Shown here one piece after another: positions 24,708-36,943 of a DNA stretch of 64,000 nucleotides. A model generated the notes under the pieces. That model ran no database searches and was not told where the DNA came from. It worked only from the letters and a program-made list of their open reading frames with translations. The position numbers and the translations under genes were made by a program. Positions within the stretch are counted from its first letter, which is position 1. Every line of letters starts with the position of its first letter. This stretch comes from Thunnus maccoyii (lineage: Eukaryota; Chordata; Actinopteri; Scombriformes; Scombridae): NCBI RefSeq assembly GCF_910596095.1, contig NC_056538.1, positions 32,367,594-32,431,593 on the forward strand. Direction: 5' to 3'.

Positions 24708-27700
24708 ATGGAAGCTGGACAGCCGTCGGACACAGTGGATGCAAACACAGGCCATGAAGAAGAGGGAAATGGTCTGGATTGGCTCCTTAAAAAAGACAGC
24801 TCAGAGATAACTCCTCCACCTATGGACACCAATGATTCATTATCTAGGTAACTGGTTATATGGGGGAAGAACTGGTGTTTGATTTAGTCCTCACATGTTA
24901 TGTATGTGGCTTTTAATCATTAAATGACACAGACTTATTGCTGGAGATGTCAGCATAGAAATCAGTGGTGTGCCTCTGCTTCTAAGAGGAATTTGCATTA
25001 TAGCCTTTAGGGATTGCTGAGTGTCAGGTAACATGTTAATGGATTTCAGGTAAACAAGTGTCAGCTTGTTGAAAGCTGTTTGTTCACAGGTTAGTGTGTT
25101 TTCCCAAAAGACTCATATACAAATATTATGTTAACAAAGTCTTCTTTGCATATTATATTTATATACTGTTTACTGGTCATCTGACACAAAGTGTTGAAAT
25201 ACTGTTGCAGTGAATTATTACATAACTGCATAATCCATTTCATGACTTGTGTAATTTTCTACCTTTCAGAAAATACAGCACCAGCGTTGGCAGCATTTAC
25301 AGTAAAGCATTCACCAGGGAAAGAATATTTGAAGCAGCATCTCATGGAAACACAACTCAACTCAATAGCCTGCTTGACTACCTGCGGGTTAATGATAAGC
25401 AACTTACAAGCCCAGAATTCACAGGCAAGTAGGAACCAGTTTTATTTGTCTTATCTTACTTGTGACTGACAAGATCAAGCTGATAGGACCATGTTAGTTT
25501 GAAACAGTAGAGCCACATGTCCTCAGAAAATAGCTTCTTTTAATGAAATGCATTTTGGTCAAACAAAACAAGACTGTTTCCTGGTTGCTGTTTGCTAAGA
25601 AAAGGTGTAACTGGGGGCAAGTAGAAGAGAAAATGTCTAAATCAATGGATAAAGCAAAGTAAAAAATAGTGAATCTGAAGAAGTAAATCATTTTATTTGG
25701 TCCATAACATTCTTAAATACAATTTATATAATAATTGGTGTGAGATTTGAAGCTTTCCATAGTAAACGTTTGGGTTATTGTAGAAAATATTCATTAAGTT
25801 AATAGGAATTATTTGAAACACCATTTAATGATGATAGAAATGTGATTAGAAAGAAAAATTTGTAATGTATCATAACTTTCAGATGAAATAAATGGGAAAA
25901 CGGCACTCCTGAAAGCTTTGCTGAACCTCAAAGACGGCAAAAATGACACCATTGAAGTTTTCCTCGACATAGCAGAGAAAACTGGAGATTTAGAAAATTT
26001 AATCAACGCATCTTACAAAGATCCGATCTACCACGGTAGGTAAAATTAACTTGTCATGTGTATATATGTGCGTCTGAAGCCGGGGGTCTAAGGCGGTGTT
26101 TTTCAATCCTGGTCCTGGTGCCCCTCGGCCCTCCACGTTTTAGATATTTCCCTCTTCCAACACACCTGATTTAAATGATCAGCTCATCATCAAGCTCTGC
26201 AGAAGCCTGATAACAACCAATTCATTTGAATCAGGTGTGTTGGAGCAAGGAAACGTCTAAAACATGGATGGAAAAACACTGATCTAAGGAAAGAGGATGT
26301 CAAATACTGTACAGATCATGAAGCCCTTTGAACCAAATCTGTTATTTTGGGCTTTTTAGATAGAGTTAACTTAACTTGACAAGACAGAGTGATAAGTGAA
26401 TCAATCATTTAAAGATTCAGGATATAAATATCCATCAATATGTCTGGACTTTACCTCTGTGGTGAAAAAGACGTAGATTATATGCATTAGAAATTTTCTC
26501 TCATTCGAATCTAGAGCTAAAGTAAACACAGAACAAAACATCTAACCCTAACAGCCTGTTTCCTGTACCAACAAAATACATCACAGGTCAGACAGCCTTG
26601 CACGTCGCCATTGAGAGAAGGAGCTTTGGTCACGTGAAACTGCTGGTCCAGAAAGGAGCAGATGTGCAGGCCAAAGCCAACGGGAAGTTCTTCCAGCGTA
26701 AAGCAGGATTGGGGTTTTATTTTGGTGGGTTGAAAATAACCAGGAGCTACATTTTCTATCCCGATTGTTTATGATCAAATCGTATCATTAAAAAAACTTG
26801 CCGTCATGTGTTTCCAACAGGAGAGCTTCCTCTGTCGTTGGCTGCCTGCACCAACCAGCCAGATATTGTGTCCTTCCTCATGGAGAACCCTTACAGGAAT
26901 GCCGACTTGACTGACAAAGACTCCCAAGGAAACACAGTCTTGCACACCTTGGTGGTCATAGCAGACAACACCACAGAAAACACAGATATGATTGTGAAGA
27001 CGTATGATGACATACTAATCCACCACAACAAACTCGAGAAAAAAAGAAAAGTCCAGTTGGAAGCTATTGAAAATAATGATGGGTTTACTCCTCTGAAGTT
27101 AGCAGCCAAGCTAGGCAAGATTGGGGTAGGTGTACTTTTCTTTTTAAGGTCTTTGTGTTTATGTTCAGATACAGATTGACAGTAACAGCCCTATTAAGCA
27201 TGAATGCACTGCCCTGCAACATTAATATAACATAAAATTTATGACAATGTAGATTAACTCTACCTGCTCATGGAAATATGTGTGCAAGGCATATGATGTC
27301 ATAAAATATCATAAAAGATGATTATGTCATTTCTGATCTCTCATTGGCCAGCTGTTCAGGCACATTTTGCATCGGGAATTCACGGATGAGGAGACGAGGC
27401 CGCTGTCCAGAAAGTTCACAGAGTGGTTCTACGGACCCGTTCACTCCTCGCTGTATGACACGAGCTCCATCGACACCAACGAAGACAACTCTGTGTTGGA
27501 GATAATCGTCTTTGGGAGTGAAATTCCGGTTAGCGATATCTATTTTGTCTTATTTTTAACTGTTTAGTACGTGAATGGAATCTTTAAACAGTGACAGGAA
27601 GGGTCATAGTTAACGCAATCAAGTGCAATCTGCAAAATCATAGTACATTAAGGTGGAATTATGCACTATATGTATGGTATTTGACACAATAATAACAAAA

Positions 27701-30700
27701 AGAGTCAGTGATTGCATTGCACTGAACCCCAGATCCTACTTCCTCCTATCAGATGATATGTCACAGGATTATGTCAAAGTCAATGATAATGGAGGAGTTA
27801 TGTGAAGTACAGAGTTAATGTGGCGTGAATGGGACGCTGAACATACAGTATAAACTGGCATAGTGGCATCACAAAAGCAAATAAAAACCTTTCAATAAAC
27901 TGACAGCAGTTTACATAGACTCTTAGGTGTGTTTCAGCAAACAAGCCTTCATCATTGTCACGAGCACAGTTACAACAGAGGAATGTGAAGTGTTTTTTTA
28001 ATGTGGAATTTGACATGTGACCCTTTGCTTCAGAATCGCCCTGAGATGCTCCAGATCGAGCCTCTTCGCAGTCTTCTCAAGGATAAGTGGGACAAATTCG
28101 CCTCTAAATTATTCTTGATGAATTTCTTGGTTTACCTGACGTACCTGATCATCTTCACCACCGTGGCCTTCTACAGAAAAGAAGGCAAGGTAAGACACTG
28201 AACAAACCATCCCAATTTATAACAGTATAAACTATGTCTTAACAACTTAAAAGGAAAACTGATGTATTTTTCAACCTGGACCCTATTTTCCCATCTTTTT
28301 TTCTAAGTGACTGATGGGGATGACAATTTCTGAAACTGGTCCAGTATTGAGCTGGACAGCCGGCAGCTGGTAAACAGGCTGTAATGTAACCCTCTGGGGC
28401 AATAGCGCTCATCAGTGTACGTCCACTAAAAGTGTTTTTGCCACCAACAGGCTCACATTGTTATTATCAGTGTCTGACACATTATGGAAAGAACCAAACA
28501 GACAAATAAAACCTTTTTCTTTACCTTTCGCTTGATCCAGCCTGTTGTGTCTAAACAAGTCTAACTCAAGGAGAAGTCTCGTTCTGAAATCAGCTAAATA
28601 TTCAGCCATGACTTTGAAAATCTTTTAGATAACACTAAGCTACATGTTCTGTACTCCAACACAACAAACTCCTCCCGGCACTCCTCTCTCCAGCTCTGTC
28701 TTGGCTGAATATTTAGTTGATTTCGACAACAACTCAACTCTCATGAGATTTACCACCACCACCACAACAGGGCCCTGAGTCACTAGCTAGACTCTTCTCC
28801 TCTGTAGTTCCCCGGTGGTGGAACGAGTTACCAAACTCTGTTTGATCTGCAGAGTACTCTCAATCTTTAAGAAAAGACTAAAGACCAAGCTCTCTCACGA
28901 ACACCTCTGCACTTGATGAACTGTAGGGAGAGAAAAAAAACAAAAAAACAAAAACAAAACATACTTCTATGTACTCTAATCATTGCCTTGTTGTGCTGCC
29001 TGTTGGCATTTATGTCCTATTGGGCCCAAACTTAAGCTTTATGGCACTTACTGTTGTTGTTGTCTCCTGACTAGATCCCTGCTTGTGTTGCATCAGTCTC
29101 ATATGTACCTCGCTTTGGATAAAAGCATCTGCTAAATGAAAGAAGTAAATGAAATGTAATATAAATGATTTCAGAGCGAGACTTCATCAGACACAATATA
29201 AAACAGACCGGATCAAGCGAAATGTAAAGAAAATTGTTTCCATGATAATAATTCCATGTTGTCAGACATTTATAATAACAATCTGAGCCTGTCAGTCGCA
29301 AAAACACTTTTAGTGGACGTACGTTGATTGCCCCAGAGAGTTACGTTACATCCTGTTTCACAGCTGCCAGCTGAAACTCTCTCACTCAATACTGGACCAG
29401 TTTCAAAAATTGTTATCCCTATCAGTCACTTAGAGACAAAAAGATGGATAAATAGCGTCCAGGTTGAAAAATACTGAAGTTTCCCTTTAATCAGCTTAAA
29501 CAAATACTGTTGATCTATTGACCTCCAGCCACCGTTTCCCATTGAAGATGTCCCACTCGACTACCTGCGTTGCACCGGTGAGCTCATCAGTGTCCTCGGA
29601 GCGGTGTGGTTTTTCTATAAAGCGGTGAGAAAGTGGAGTCCGGTCCATTAATTCACACTGAAAAAGATCTAAATTAATTTCAGACAAATTTCACATTTCC
29701 ACACGTCTGACTTCTAAATCCTCAGATAACTATTTTCAAAAGGAACCCGCCAACCTTCAAGGCTCTGTACATCGACGGATACTGTGACATTCTTTTGTAA
29801 GTGTATCAAAAAAATGAAATAATTCATTTTATACCTTTTTAATATTATCTTTCTTAACGCTCGCGCTTTGTTTGCTTTTACAGTTTCCTGCAAGCAATTC
29901 TTCTTCTGATCTGCATTGTTTTGTACTGTTGTGGACTGAGAGAATACGTCGGACTTCTTGTGCTCTCGCTGGCTCTCGCTTGGATCAACGTTCTTTACTA
30001 CTCGAGAGGCTCTAAACAAATGGGGATGTACAATGTCATGATGCAAAGAGTAAGATTTAAGTTACTTTTAGTTACTTTCAGTCTCACTATAATAGGGGTT
30101 GCCTGGTTACATTAAGTCTTTTTCTCATTTTAGATGATCCTGGGTGACATCTTGCACTTTTTGTGCTTCTATAGCGTCTTCCTCTTTGGATTCTCTGCTG
30201 GTAAGACAAAAAGGTTAAGCATATACAGAATAAAAGGCTTAAGATGTTCTGCAGGATTAAGACTTCTGACTTACATCTTCTTCTTTTTCAGCTGTCGTTG
30301 CCCTTATCGATGACTCCTCTGTTAAAAAGCTGGCCAATGGCACACTGGCACATGGAAGGAGTGTTGAGACATTTAAATGCAAAAGGCCAACTTACAACGA
30401 TATCCGTTTTACAACGCTGGAGTTGTTCAAGTTCACTATTGGAATGGGAGATCTGGAGTTTACTGACCATGTCCAGTACAAAGAAGTTTTCTACATCCTT
30501 CTCATCTCGTACATAGTTCTTACTTACATCCTGTTGCTCAACATGCTCATAGCTCTGATGGGCAACACGGTCGAAAGAATCTCCAAAGAAAGTGAAAACA
30601 TCTGGAATCTGCAGGTAGGAAGCTGTTATAGTCTGTTCACTTGCATGTTCACAAGATTAGTCTGAGCTCACATAAATCCAGGATAATTCTAGAGTACATC

Positions 30701-32167
30701 CAACACAGGAAACAGTTAATGTTTAATATATGAATTAATTCTTTTAGAATAATAACATTAAGATGTTTTCAACTTGGCTTCATTTCAAACAGAAATATTG
30801 TACGTGATATAATTACTGAATACCTTATCGGTTAAGATTTTACATGCAGTTAATATATGATGCAGTGTTGTTGATTACACTGTGCAGCAGTAATGCATTG
30901 ATCATAACCCAATAATGCAATAACATATTAACCCTCCTGTTGTCCTCGGGTCAAATTTGACCCGTTTTCAAATTTTTTTATATCAGAAAATATATCAGAT
31001 TTCTTTCATCTAATTGCCTGAAAATCACATTGATGTTTCCATACCACACACTTTGCAAGTAAAAATAATAATCACTACTTTCATAGAATTTTGGGTGTTT
31101 TATTAAAATTAAAGCGCCTGTGCACTTTTGTCCTCCCCGAGTCAAAATTGACGCGGGAGGACAAAAGTTACATGGTCGACGGGAAAGACAACAGGAGGGT
31201 TAAACCATTTGCAATGTGTCACACATGCTCAGAGGGCTCAGACCATCCTGGACCTGGAGAGGACTCTGCCGAGGAGTCTGATGAATAAACTGTACCCTGC
31301 AGCGTCCAAGACGGTGTGTCTCAGAAACGAGCCGGATGAGTGCAGAACGTTTTTCAGGTAAACCATCATTGTTTAATTTGTTTAATTGTTTGGCTCAGCT
31401 CAGGTCTGGAACAGTGTAACCGTGGGTCCTGTTGACACTCAGCAATCACAAGCACAATACTGGTTAACTTCTTTTAATTTGGGTGAAATGACCCTTAACA
31501 AAGAAACGTTTTCTCACCGCTAACGGTGTGTAACCATGCAGGTGGGTTTTGGTTTTTACAGTATGAGATGTGGTGCTTTGTGTCCTGCCTGGTTGAGATA
31601 ATCCACAGATAATTCACTGTGAGTTATTTCACATGAGAACCATTTATCTGGTAGAAAGTTGCTCCAGTGAAACAGTAAGTGGAATATCCAGAGTTGAGAT
31701 GTTCTGGAAAAAACACTGCAGTATTTAAATAAATAAAGCAACCCTGTATTGTTGAAGAGAATATGATGAATACCACTAGAGGTAATTGGAGAAAATGTGT
31801 TTTTGTATTTGGGTGAACTGACCCTTTAGTCCTTTAACATAATATCAGATTATGAGGATATAGTCATGTCAAGCATGAGTCTTCTTCAACTTCAGGGTGG
31901 GGGAAACCAACTGGAAACAATGGCGGTCAGACGTCGGCGTAACTCGGGAGGAAGATCCTGGGAATCGCATGATGATGTCACAGTCCCACGACCAGATTGA
32001 CGGTAGGCCGGCAGATTGTACGTACGTACGACTCATCGCTGCTAAGATGTCACTAATAATATTAATTTATATTTATTCTACTTTCAGGGAACATGTGGAG
32101 CCTAAATCCGCTATTTAAGAGGATTCGTGGGAGAAGACGCCAACCGCAGCAACCCGGCGCTCCTTAA
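24708..32167 (+). CDS. trpv1: TRPV1 cation channel (trpv1), complete, 15 exons, 752 aa
   Basis: TRPV1 is a heat- and acid-gated nonselective cation channel of sensory neurons. Exons: 24708-24847, 25270-25424, 25883-26035, 26587-26724, 26821-27125, 27352-27528, 28034-28189, 29529-29624, 29726-29796, 29884-30049, 30134-30200, 30292-30614, 31233-31357, 31896-32002, 32088-32167 (TAA). Together they total 2259 nt with continuous phase. Order: short acidic N-terminus; ankyrin repeats about aa 65-330 ([25 protein letters not shown]); S1-S6 about aa 383-630; NGT sequon at N557; filter TIGMGDLEF with GMGD at 592-595; S6 [11 protein letters not shown]. The C-terminus after EEDPGN is about 45 aa, shorter than in mammals. 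Intron 2 needs a GC donor. At mammalian capsaicin-site positions, Y511 is kept (Y459) while S512, T550 and E570 are C460, I498 and Q518. The start is the first ATG in frame with the acidic N-terminus. The gene converges with fam222b. Confidence 0.94.
25425..25882 (+). promoter_or_regulatory. trpv1: trpv1 intron 2 with non-canonical GC-AG splice sites
   Basis: Exon 2 must end at 25,424 (ACAG, then gcaagt) to give EFTDEINGKT, which aligns without gaps to EFKDPETGKT of mammalian TRPV1. Ending at the nearby GT (25,429) puts a stop codon right after the join. AG|GCAAGT is the known consensus for GC donors. Confidence 0.8.
26094..26281. mobile_element. hAT-like MITE with 8-bp target duplication (trpv1 intron 3)
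   Basis: The 188-bp element begins CGGTGTTTTTCAATCCTGG and ends GGAAAAACACTG (inverted ends of CAGTGTTT type). The flanks GTCTAAGG (26,086-26,093) and ATCTAAGG (26,282-26,289) match at 7 of 8 bases, the expected hAT target-site size. Confidence 0.85.
28247..29490. mobile_element. Fold-back element with ~200-bp inverted arms (trpv1 intron 7)
   Basis: 28,247-28,450 is mirrored by 29,280-29,490. Outer ends read TTAAAAGGAAAACTGATGTA and the reverse complement of the right end TTAAAGGGAAACTTCAGTAT, followed in both by TTTTTCAACCTGGAC. Inner parts share CACTTTTAGTGGACGTAC. Both outer ends carry TTAA. No transposase. It is interrupted by a LINE insertion (separate entry). Confidence 0.85.
28725..29165 (+). 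mobile_element. LINE 3' end inserted into the fold-back element, with 7-bp duplication
   Basis: Identical TGATTTC at 28,718-28,724 and 29,166-29,172 bracket the insert. It contains a decayed C-terminal reverse transcriptase tail ([22 protein letters not shown]-like) and ends in the fish LINE/SINE tail GGATAAAAGCATCTGCTAAA with a short A/T-rich repeat end. Confidence 0.8.
30932..31199. mobile_element. piggyBac-like MITE in TTAA site (trpv1 intron 12)
   Basis: Flanked by TTAA at 30,928-30,931 and 31,200-31,203. Terminal inverted repeats are CCCTCCTGTTGTC and GACAACAGGAGGG. A sub-terminal palindrome GGGTCAAATTTGACCC lies near the left end. The right edge ends about 30 nt before exon 13 of trpv1. 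Confidence 0.9.
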
Positions 32168-32335
32168 CTTCACCAGATCATCACAGGGACATTTATTGAG
32201 AGCATCAGTAACCTCTCCCTCTAAACATGTCAAGGCTTTTTTTACTTTTGATACTAACTTTTTATATTCTATTTTCCATTTCTTAAAGGTACTGTATATA
32301 CAGGATGTTTACCATAAACTGGGGATGATTTCAGC

Positions 32336-32341
32336 AATAAA
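32336..32341 (+). terminator. trpv1: Probable trpv1 polyadenylation signal
   Basis: AATAAA 169 nt after the trpv1 stop codon, and the first such hexamer after it. The actual cleavage site is not visible. Confidence 0.5.
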
Positions 32342-32477
32342 TCCAACTGTCTGTAAACAAGTCACGCCTGTAGATTGTCTTCTTATCTGAATTATCACAC
32401 ATTACACACTTAAAATCATCTGGTACGTCTGTATGTACATCATAAAAGACCAGTCACACACCAAAAGCTTTGTGTTT

Positions 32478-35400
32478 GCAAACTTTATTTTGGTTAGGGG
32501 GGGAATGTTTGTGCAAGACATTTTATTCCTGAAGGTTAGGCAAAACTGGAATATCACATTTTTCACAAAGTAGAGAAAGTAAGGCCCCCTCCACCACCGT
32601 TCATGATAGATCTTCGATAATCAAAGACAATCATATTTATTAAGAGTAAAAATAAATCTAGAGAGAGCTGGTACATACCTGTGCCCCAATAAATATTGCC
32701 ATCTGAGTCAACTAACATGAGCTACAATGTGCTTAAGTAGTTAAGATTTCTTACAGTGCATATTGACATGTACTGTTGGGTGAAAAGACGTAGGATCTCT
32801 ACATGATGATATTGTGAAATGGAACCACAAAAAACATACAAAGATCTGAATTTTGCCTGGAGAAAAAACAATTGGGGTGTACTGTGCAGTACAGGAACCA
32901 CTCCTCGCTCTAGATTATTTTATGCTCTGTTCACATCTTTACACTTTTACTTCACAAGATTTTTCTTTTAACAGTCCAAATGAGGGCAGCAGCTCTCCTT
33001 TATGTCACCAGGTTGTTGCTTATTACTGTTATAAACATTAAGTTCCCAAATACAAGCTTGCCAAGGCTTTTGGCTGGGGGTGGTTACAGAGAGGGACGCT
33101 TGGTCACTTTGGTCAGTGAGTCAGCAGCAAACAGTTCACACATCCCGACAGTGTCTAGGAATCGTGGCACACTTCAGGACTTCAGTCCATGACACAGTAT
33201 CAGTAGTTACACTAAGTAGCTTGGTCCCCCATCAGAGATTAACTTCGTGCACCTTTTTGTCTGCGTGCACAGTCTGTGTGCAAGTACCCAAGCTTAACAT
33301 ACACACACGCAAGCATCCATTCACACATTTTTTCTCCATACTACGCCCAGTGGAGGCACTTCATATGAAACTGTAGAACCTGAACCTATGTCAGGCTGTA
33401 ACGAGGCAGTTCAAAAGAATTTAACAGGACAGGTCTGTGAGATCGTTTAGTGTTTTCTCTCAGTGACTGTTGATTTTTTATAGTTAAAGAAACCCAAACA
33501 GGCCTGGGAGTTGTCAGTCTTTAGGCCACAGTGTGTCAGACTCCTGGAAATCACTCTTAGCCACTTAGAATACCAGTCAGTTATTATATATTTAGAATAT
33601 AGAATAATTCCCAAATATGGCCGGCGATACAGACAAACAGCCAAATTTACCAGCGTTTTAAGTGGTGGCAAATTTAGCCCTGTGCCTATCCCATAAATTT
33701 GAACTTATTTCCACTGATACAGCCCATACATCATTACTATTCATACACACGCACACACCAATCATACTAGTGTGTGTTAAGATTAAATTCAATAGCAGCT
33801 TCAAGGGGCAGGCACATCAAAAATGAGAGCCAGGAAAAAAAAATAAAATAAACTGCCATCAAGTATGAAGACCAAAATCCAAAAAAAGCTACGGCTTGCA
33901 TCTCGGCTGTCTTTCTCTGAAGATGATATCATCATCATCATCATCATCATCATGCCGTTCTTTCTCCCTTTTGACCTGTACTGTGTTCTGAGAATGATTC
34001 AGAGAGAGGAAAAAAAAAAATGCTCGGCGTTGTGAAAGACATCGGATTTAAAGCGATGGATGCAAACCTCTTTATTTTCGACGCTGAGTGAAGACGAATC
34101 AGTTCACACCGTTTGTGTCAATATGTGTCACCTATGGCACCTAATGTGAAAAAACACCTATGGCTTCAGGATGCAGTGGTCCAAAAAAAATAAATTAAGA
34201 AACTATAAATCAGAATATTTATTAATAACAACTAAAAACACAGTCCAAATACTTTAAAAATAACTGCTACAGCCCTGTTCTACATACCTACTAACTCTGC
34301 TAAATACTATTCATATTTTACTCATAAAATCATCTTAAATCCTTGATAGATAGGCAACATTTGAGACAGTAGGATGGTGATTTATCAACAGGTAGGAGAA
34401 GCGTTATTACCTTAATATTTCCATTTAAGGCAATATCATCCATTCCCACTGCCTATACATACGATCACAATGATCTGACAGTTTTAACAGATTTCCAATG
34501 GAACCAAAGCTCAGGGGGAACTTTTTTTGTTTTTTGTTTTTTCTTCTTCTCTTTCTCACAATGAAGCCATACTTAAGTTTGGATCCTGGCAAAGAAAGGT
34601 CAGTTATGGTAAGTATTAAGTAGAGGATAACTACTGTGACATTTAAGGCTTATTCCAGAAGGCTTGAGGATAGCGGAGCAATATATGCCCAGACAACATC
34701 AACCCGAAAAAAAAAAAAAAAAGGACTTAAGAGGAGGAGGAGGAGGAGGAGATGGGGGTTCAGAGCTTCATGCTAGACACATCTAGCAAAAAACATAACC
34801 TGCGTTAAAATGTTCTTACTTTTTCCTTATAGGTAGCAGAAATACAACACAGGGTAAGGCCAGTGATTAGTAGATGAACAGCCCACCACAAGCCACACAG
34901 ATTATGTCGACACCACATCAGTTCACTTGCGTTACAGTAGTAAAGTGGTGAGGAAATGCATTAGAGGGGAAATTCAGCGTTTTCCCAGCTTGCATTATCT
35001 GAAGTACTTGCATGCTTGCAAGTGATCAATTTGCTTTTTCACATACATACATTATTTTAATAAACAATGGGATGCCATTCTGTTTCACATTAGCTATAGA
35101 CAAATAGGGGCTAACTGAGTCCTCTGCTCCTTTGCCAAATGTTAAGCGTAACATTTAAAAAAAAAAAAAGTAAATTTCTACAGTTTAGGTAGGACCATCT
35201 ACAGAATTACGACAAAAAAAATATGTAATAAAAAGAAAGACTACTTCTTCAAAAAGCAATTCTTGAAATATTACACACGAGAGAGGGCACTTTAGACTTT
35301 TCCAAACTTAAGAGAAACTACTCGCAACTTAAGAACATGAATCTCAGAAATGGAGAATGTTACTGTTTTTTGTTTTTTTGTTTTTTGCTAGTGCTGGCTT

Positions 35401-36219
35401 TGTCTTGTATTTACAGTAACTAAAAATTCTGCTCAACAGTGATGATAGGTAGCCATTCTTTGCACACTGATCACCTCATGGAACAAAATGCAATAACTAC
35501 CCGGACCACCCGCTCACGGGTTTTGCAGTTCAGAAGCCATGTTGTATTCCTGATAGATGAGACGCGCCTTTCGTTTAGGCCCGTTAACGAGTTTTACACC
35601 TCAACTATGGGGGGGGGGAAGGGAGCTCCTGGGACCAAAAAAAAAAAACAAACAAACAAAAAAAAAAACCTTATCAACAGTCTTGTTAATTGCATATACA
35701 TGTAACCTTCTCATTTCAAAATGAATCACAAACCTGTTAAAAGGATAAATAATTGCAAATATAAACATTACACAAGGACATCCTTAAATCTTGCCTTTGG
35801 GCAGTTGTAAGGCCACAAATGCTGAAAAAAAGTTGTTCCATGTCAACCTGGGAATAGCACTGTGACAATCTTATGGCAAGAATATTCTCAGCTGCAACTG
35901 AATATTTTTAGAACACTGTATATACATGAACAAAGAGCAGCACATCCATGCCAGTGATGAAAAAAAGAGGAATTCTACTCAACAGTGGAACAACAATCTC
36001 AAAAACCCTTCATCTGCAACAAAAGGTACGACATGGCTTAAGACCTGAGGAATACTTTGAAACATCACAACCTGGTGGGTCTACAAATCAAGCTCTGAAG
36101 CAATAAAATGTAATTGATCACTTGCAAGATCTTAAAGAATAAACCATTAGAAGCTGAAAGTAGCTGTTGAGGAAAAAAAAAAAACTCAAAAAACACACCA
36201 AGTGGGATAAGCTCACGCT
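32478..36219 (-). other. fam222b: Probable long 3' UTR of fam222b
   Basis: There is no coding potential for about 3.7 kb after the fam222b stop, and I recognised no transposon in it. A minus-strand AATAAA (TTTATT on the plus strand at 32,484-32,489) could end the transcript. It contains a CAT/ATC microsatellite at 33,928-33,953, a GGA run near 34,732-34,751 and several A-rich runs. The end is inferred, not proven. Confidence 0.5.
33928..33953. repeat. (ATC)n microsatellite
   Basis: About eight ATC units in the putative fam222b 3' UTR. Confidence 0.9.
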
Positions 36220-36912
36220 TTATCGGTAGCCTGGGTGATGAGTGTGGACACCTCCGCTATTACTGGGCTCCTGAACTTGGCCCATGGCTGACCTGTGCAT
36301 CTTCTCCATCACATCCATGTTCTGCTCCTGAAAGCTGGGCATCTGGAAGTCACCTCCTAGGAAATCCACATTCTGCAACAACTTCGACTGGCCGGTAAGA
36401 CCCTCTTTCCCCGGTCTGTACTTTGCCCCTGGGATGCGGTCTGTGGAGGCAGCAGCCTGCCCTCCCTGGAAGGCCACTGGGATGTCCTGAGGGCCAGATC
36501 CATTGTTACCTGCTGTGGATGGGATGCTGCCCCACGGTGGCTGCATGTAGTGGCCATTAATGTAAGGCATAGAACCTACTGGGCAGTTAACAGGGGATGA
36601 TGGTCGTGGCTTTTCTGCTGGGTGTTTTAGAGGGAAGGACTGTGCAGTGTTGGGTAGCTTGTGGGAATAGTTGAGGTTTCGAGAGGGGAAAGCACACTCA
36701 GTCGGAGGCTCCATCCTTGGGTTCTTGCAGGGATGGGCCCCCTCGGGTGGCTGCTGCATGTGAGCCAGTTGATGTTGGGCCCAGGAGCGCTGCTGCTGCT
36801 GCAGCTGCTGTATCTGTTGTAAATGCTGCTGCTGCTGTAACTGATGCTGCTGCTGTTGTTGTTTCTGCTGATGTAAATGGTGCTGAAGCTGCTGCTGCTG
36901 CTGCTGCTGTTG

Positions 36913-36943
<31 letters not shown>

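Noticed and set aside
25425-25430. Canonical GT donor at 25,429 for trpv1 exon 2
   Set aside because: It shifts the frame into an immediate stop, whereas the GC donor gives a gap-free family alignment.
33900-33960. CRISPR-like or tandem array
   Set aside because: The short-period repeats in the window are microsatellites. No spaced direct repeats were seen.
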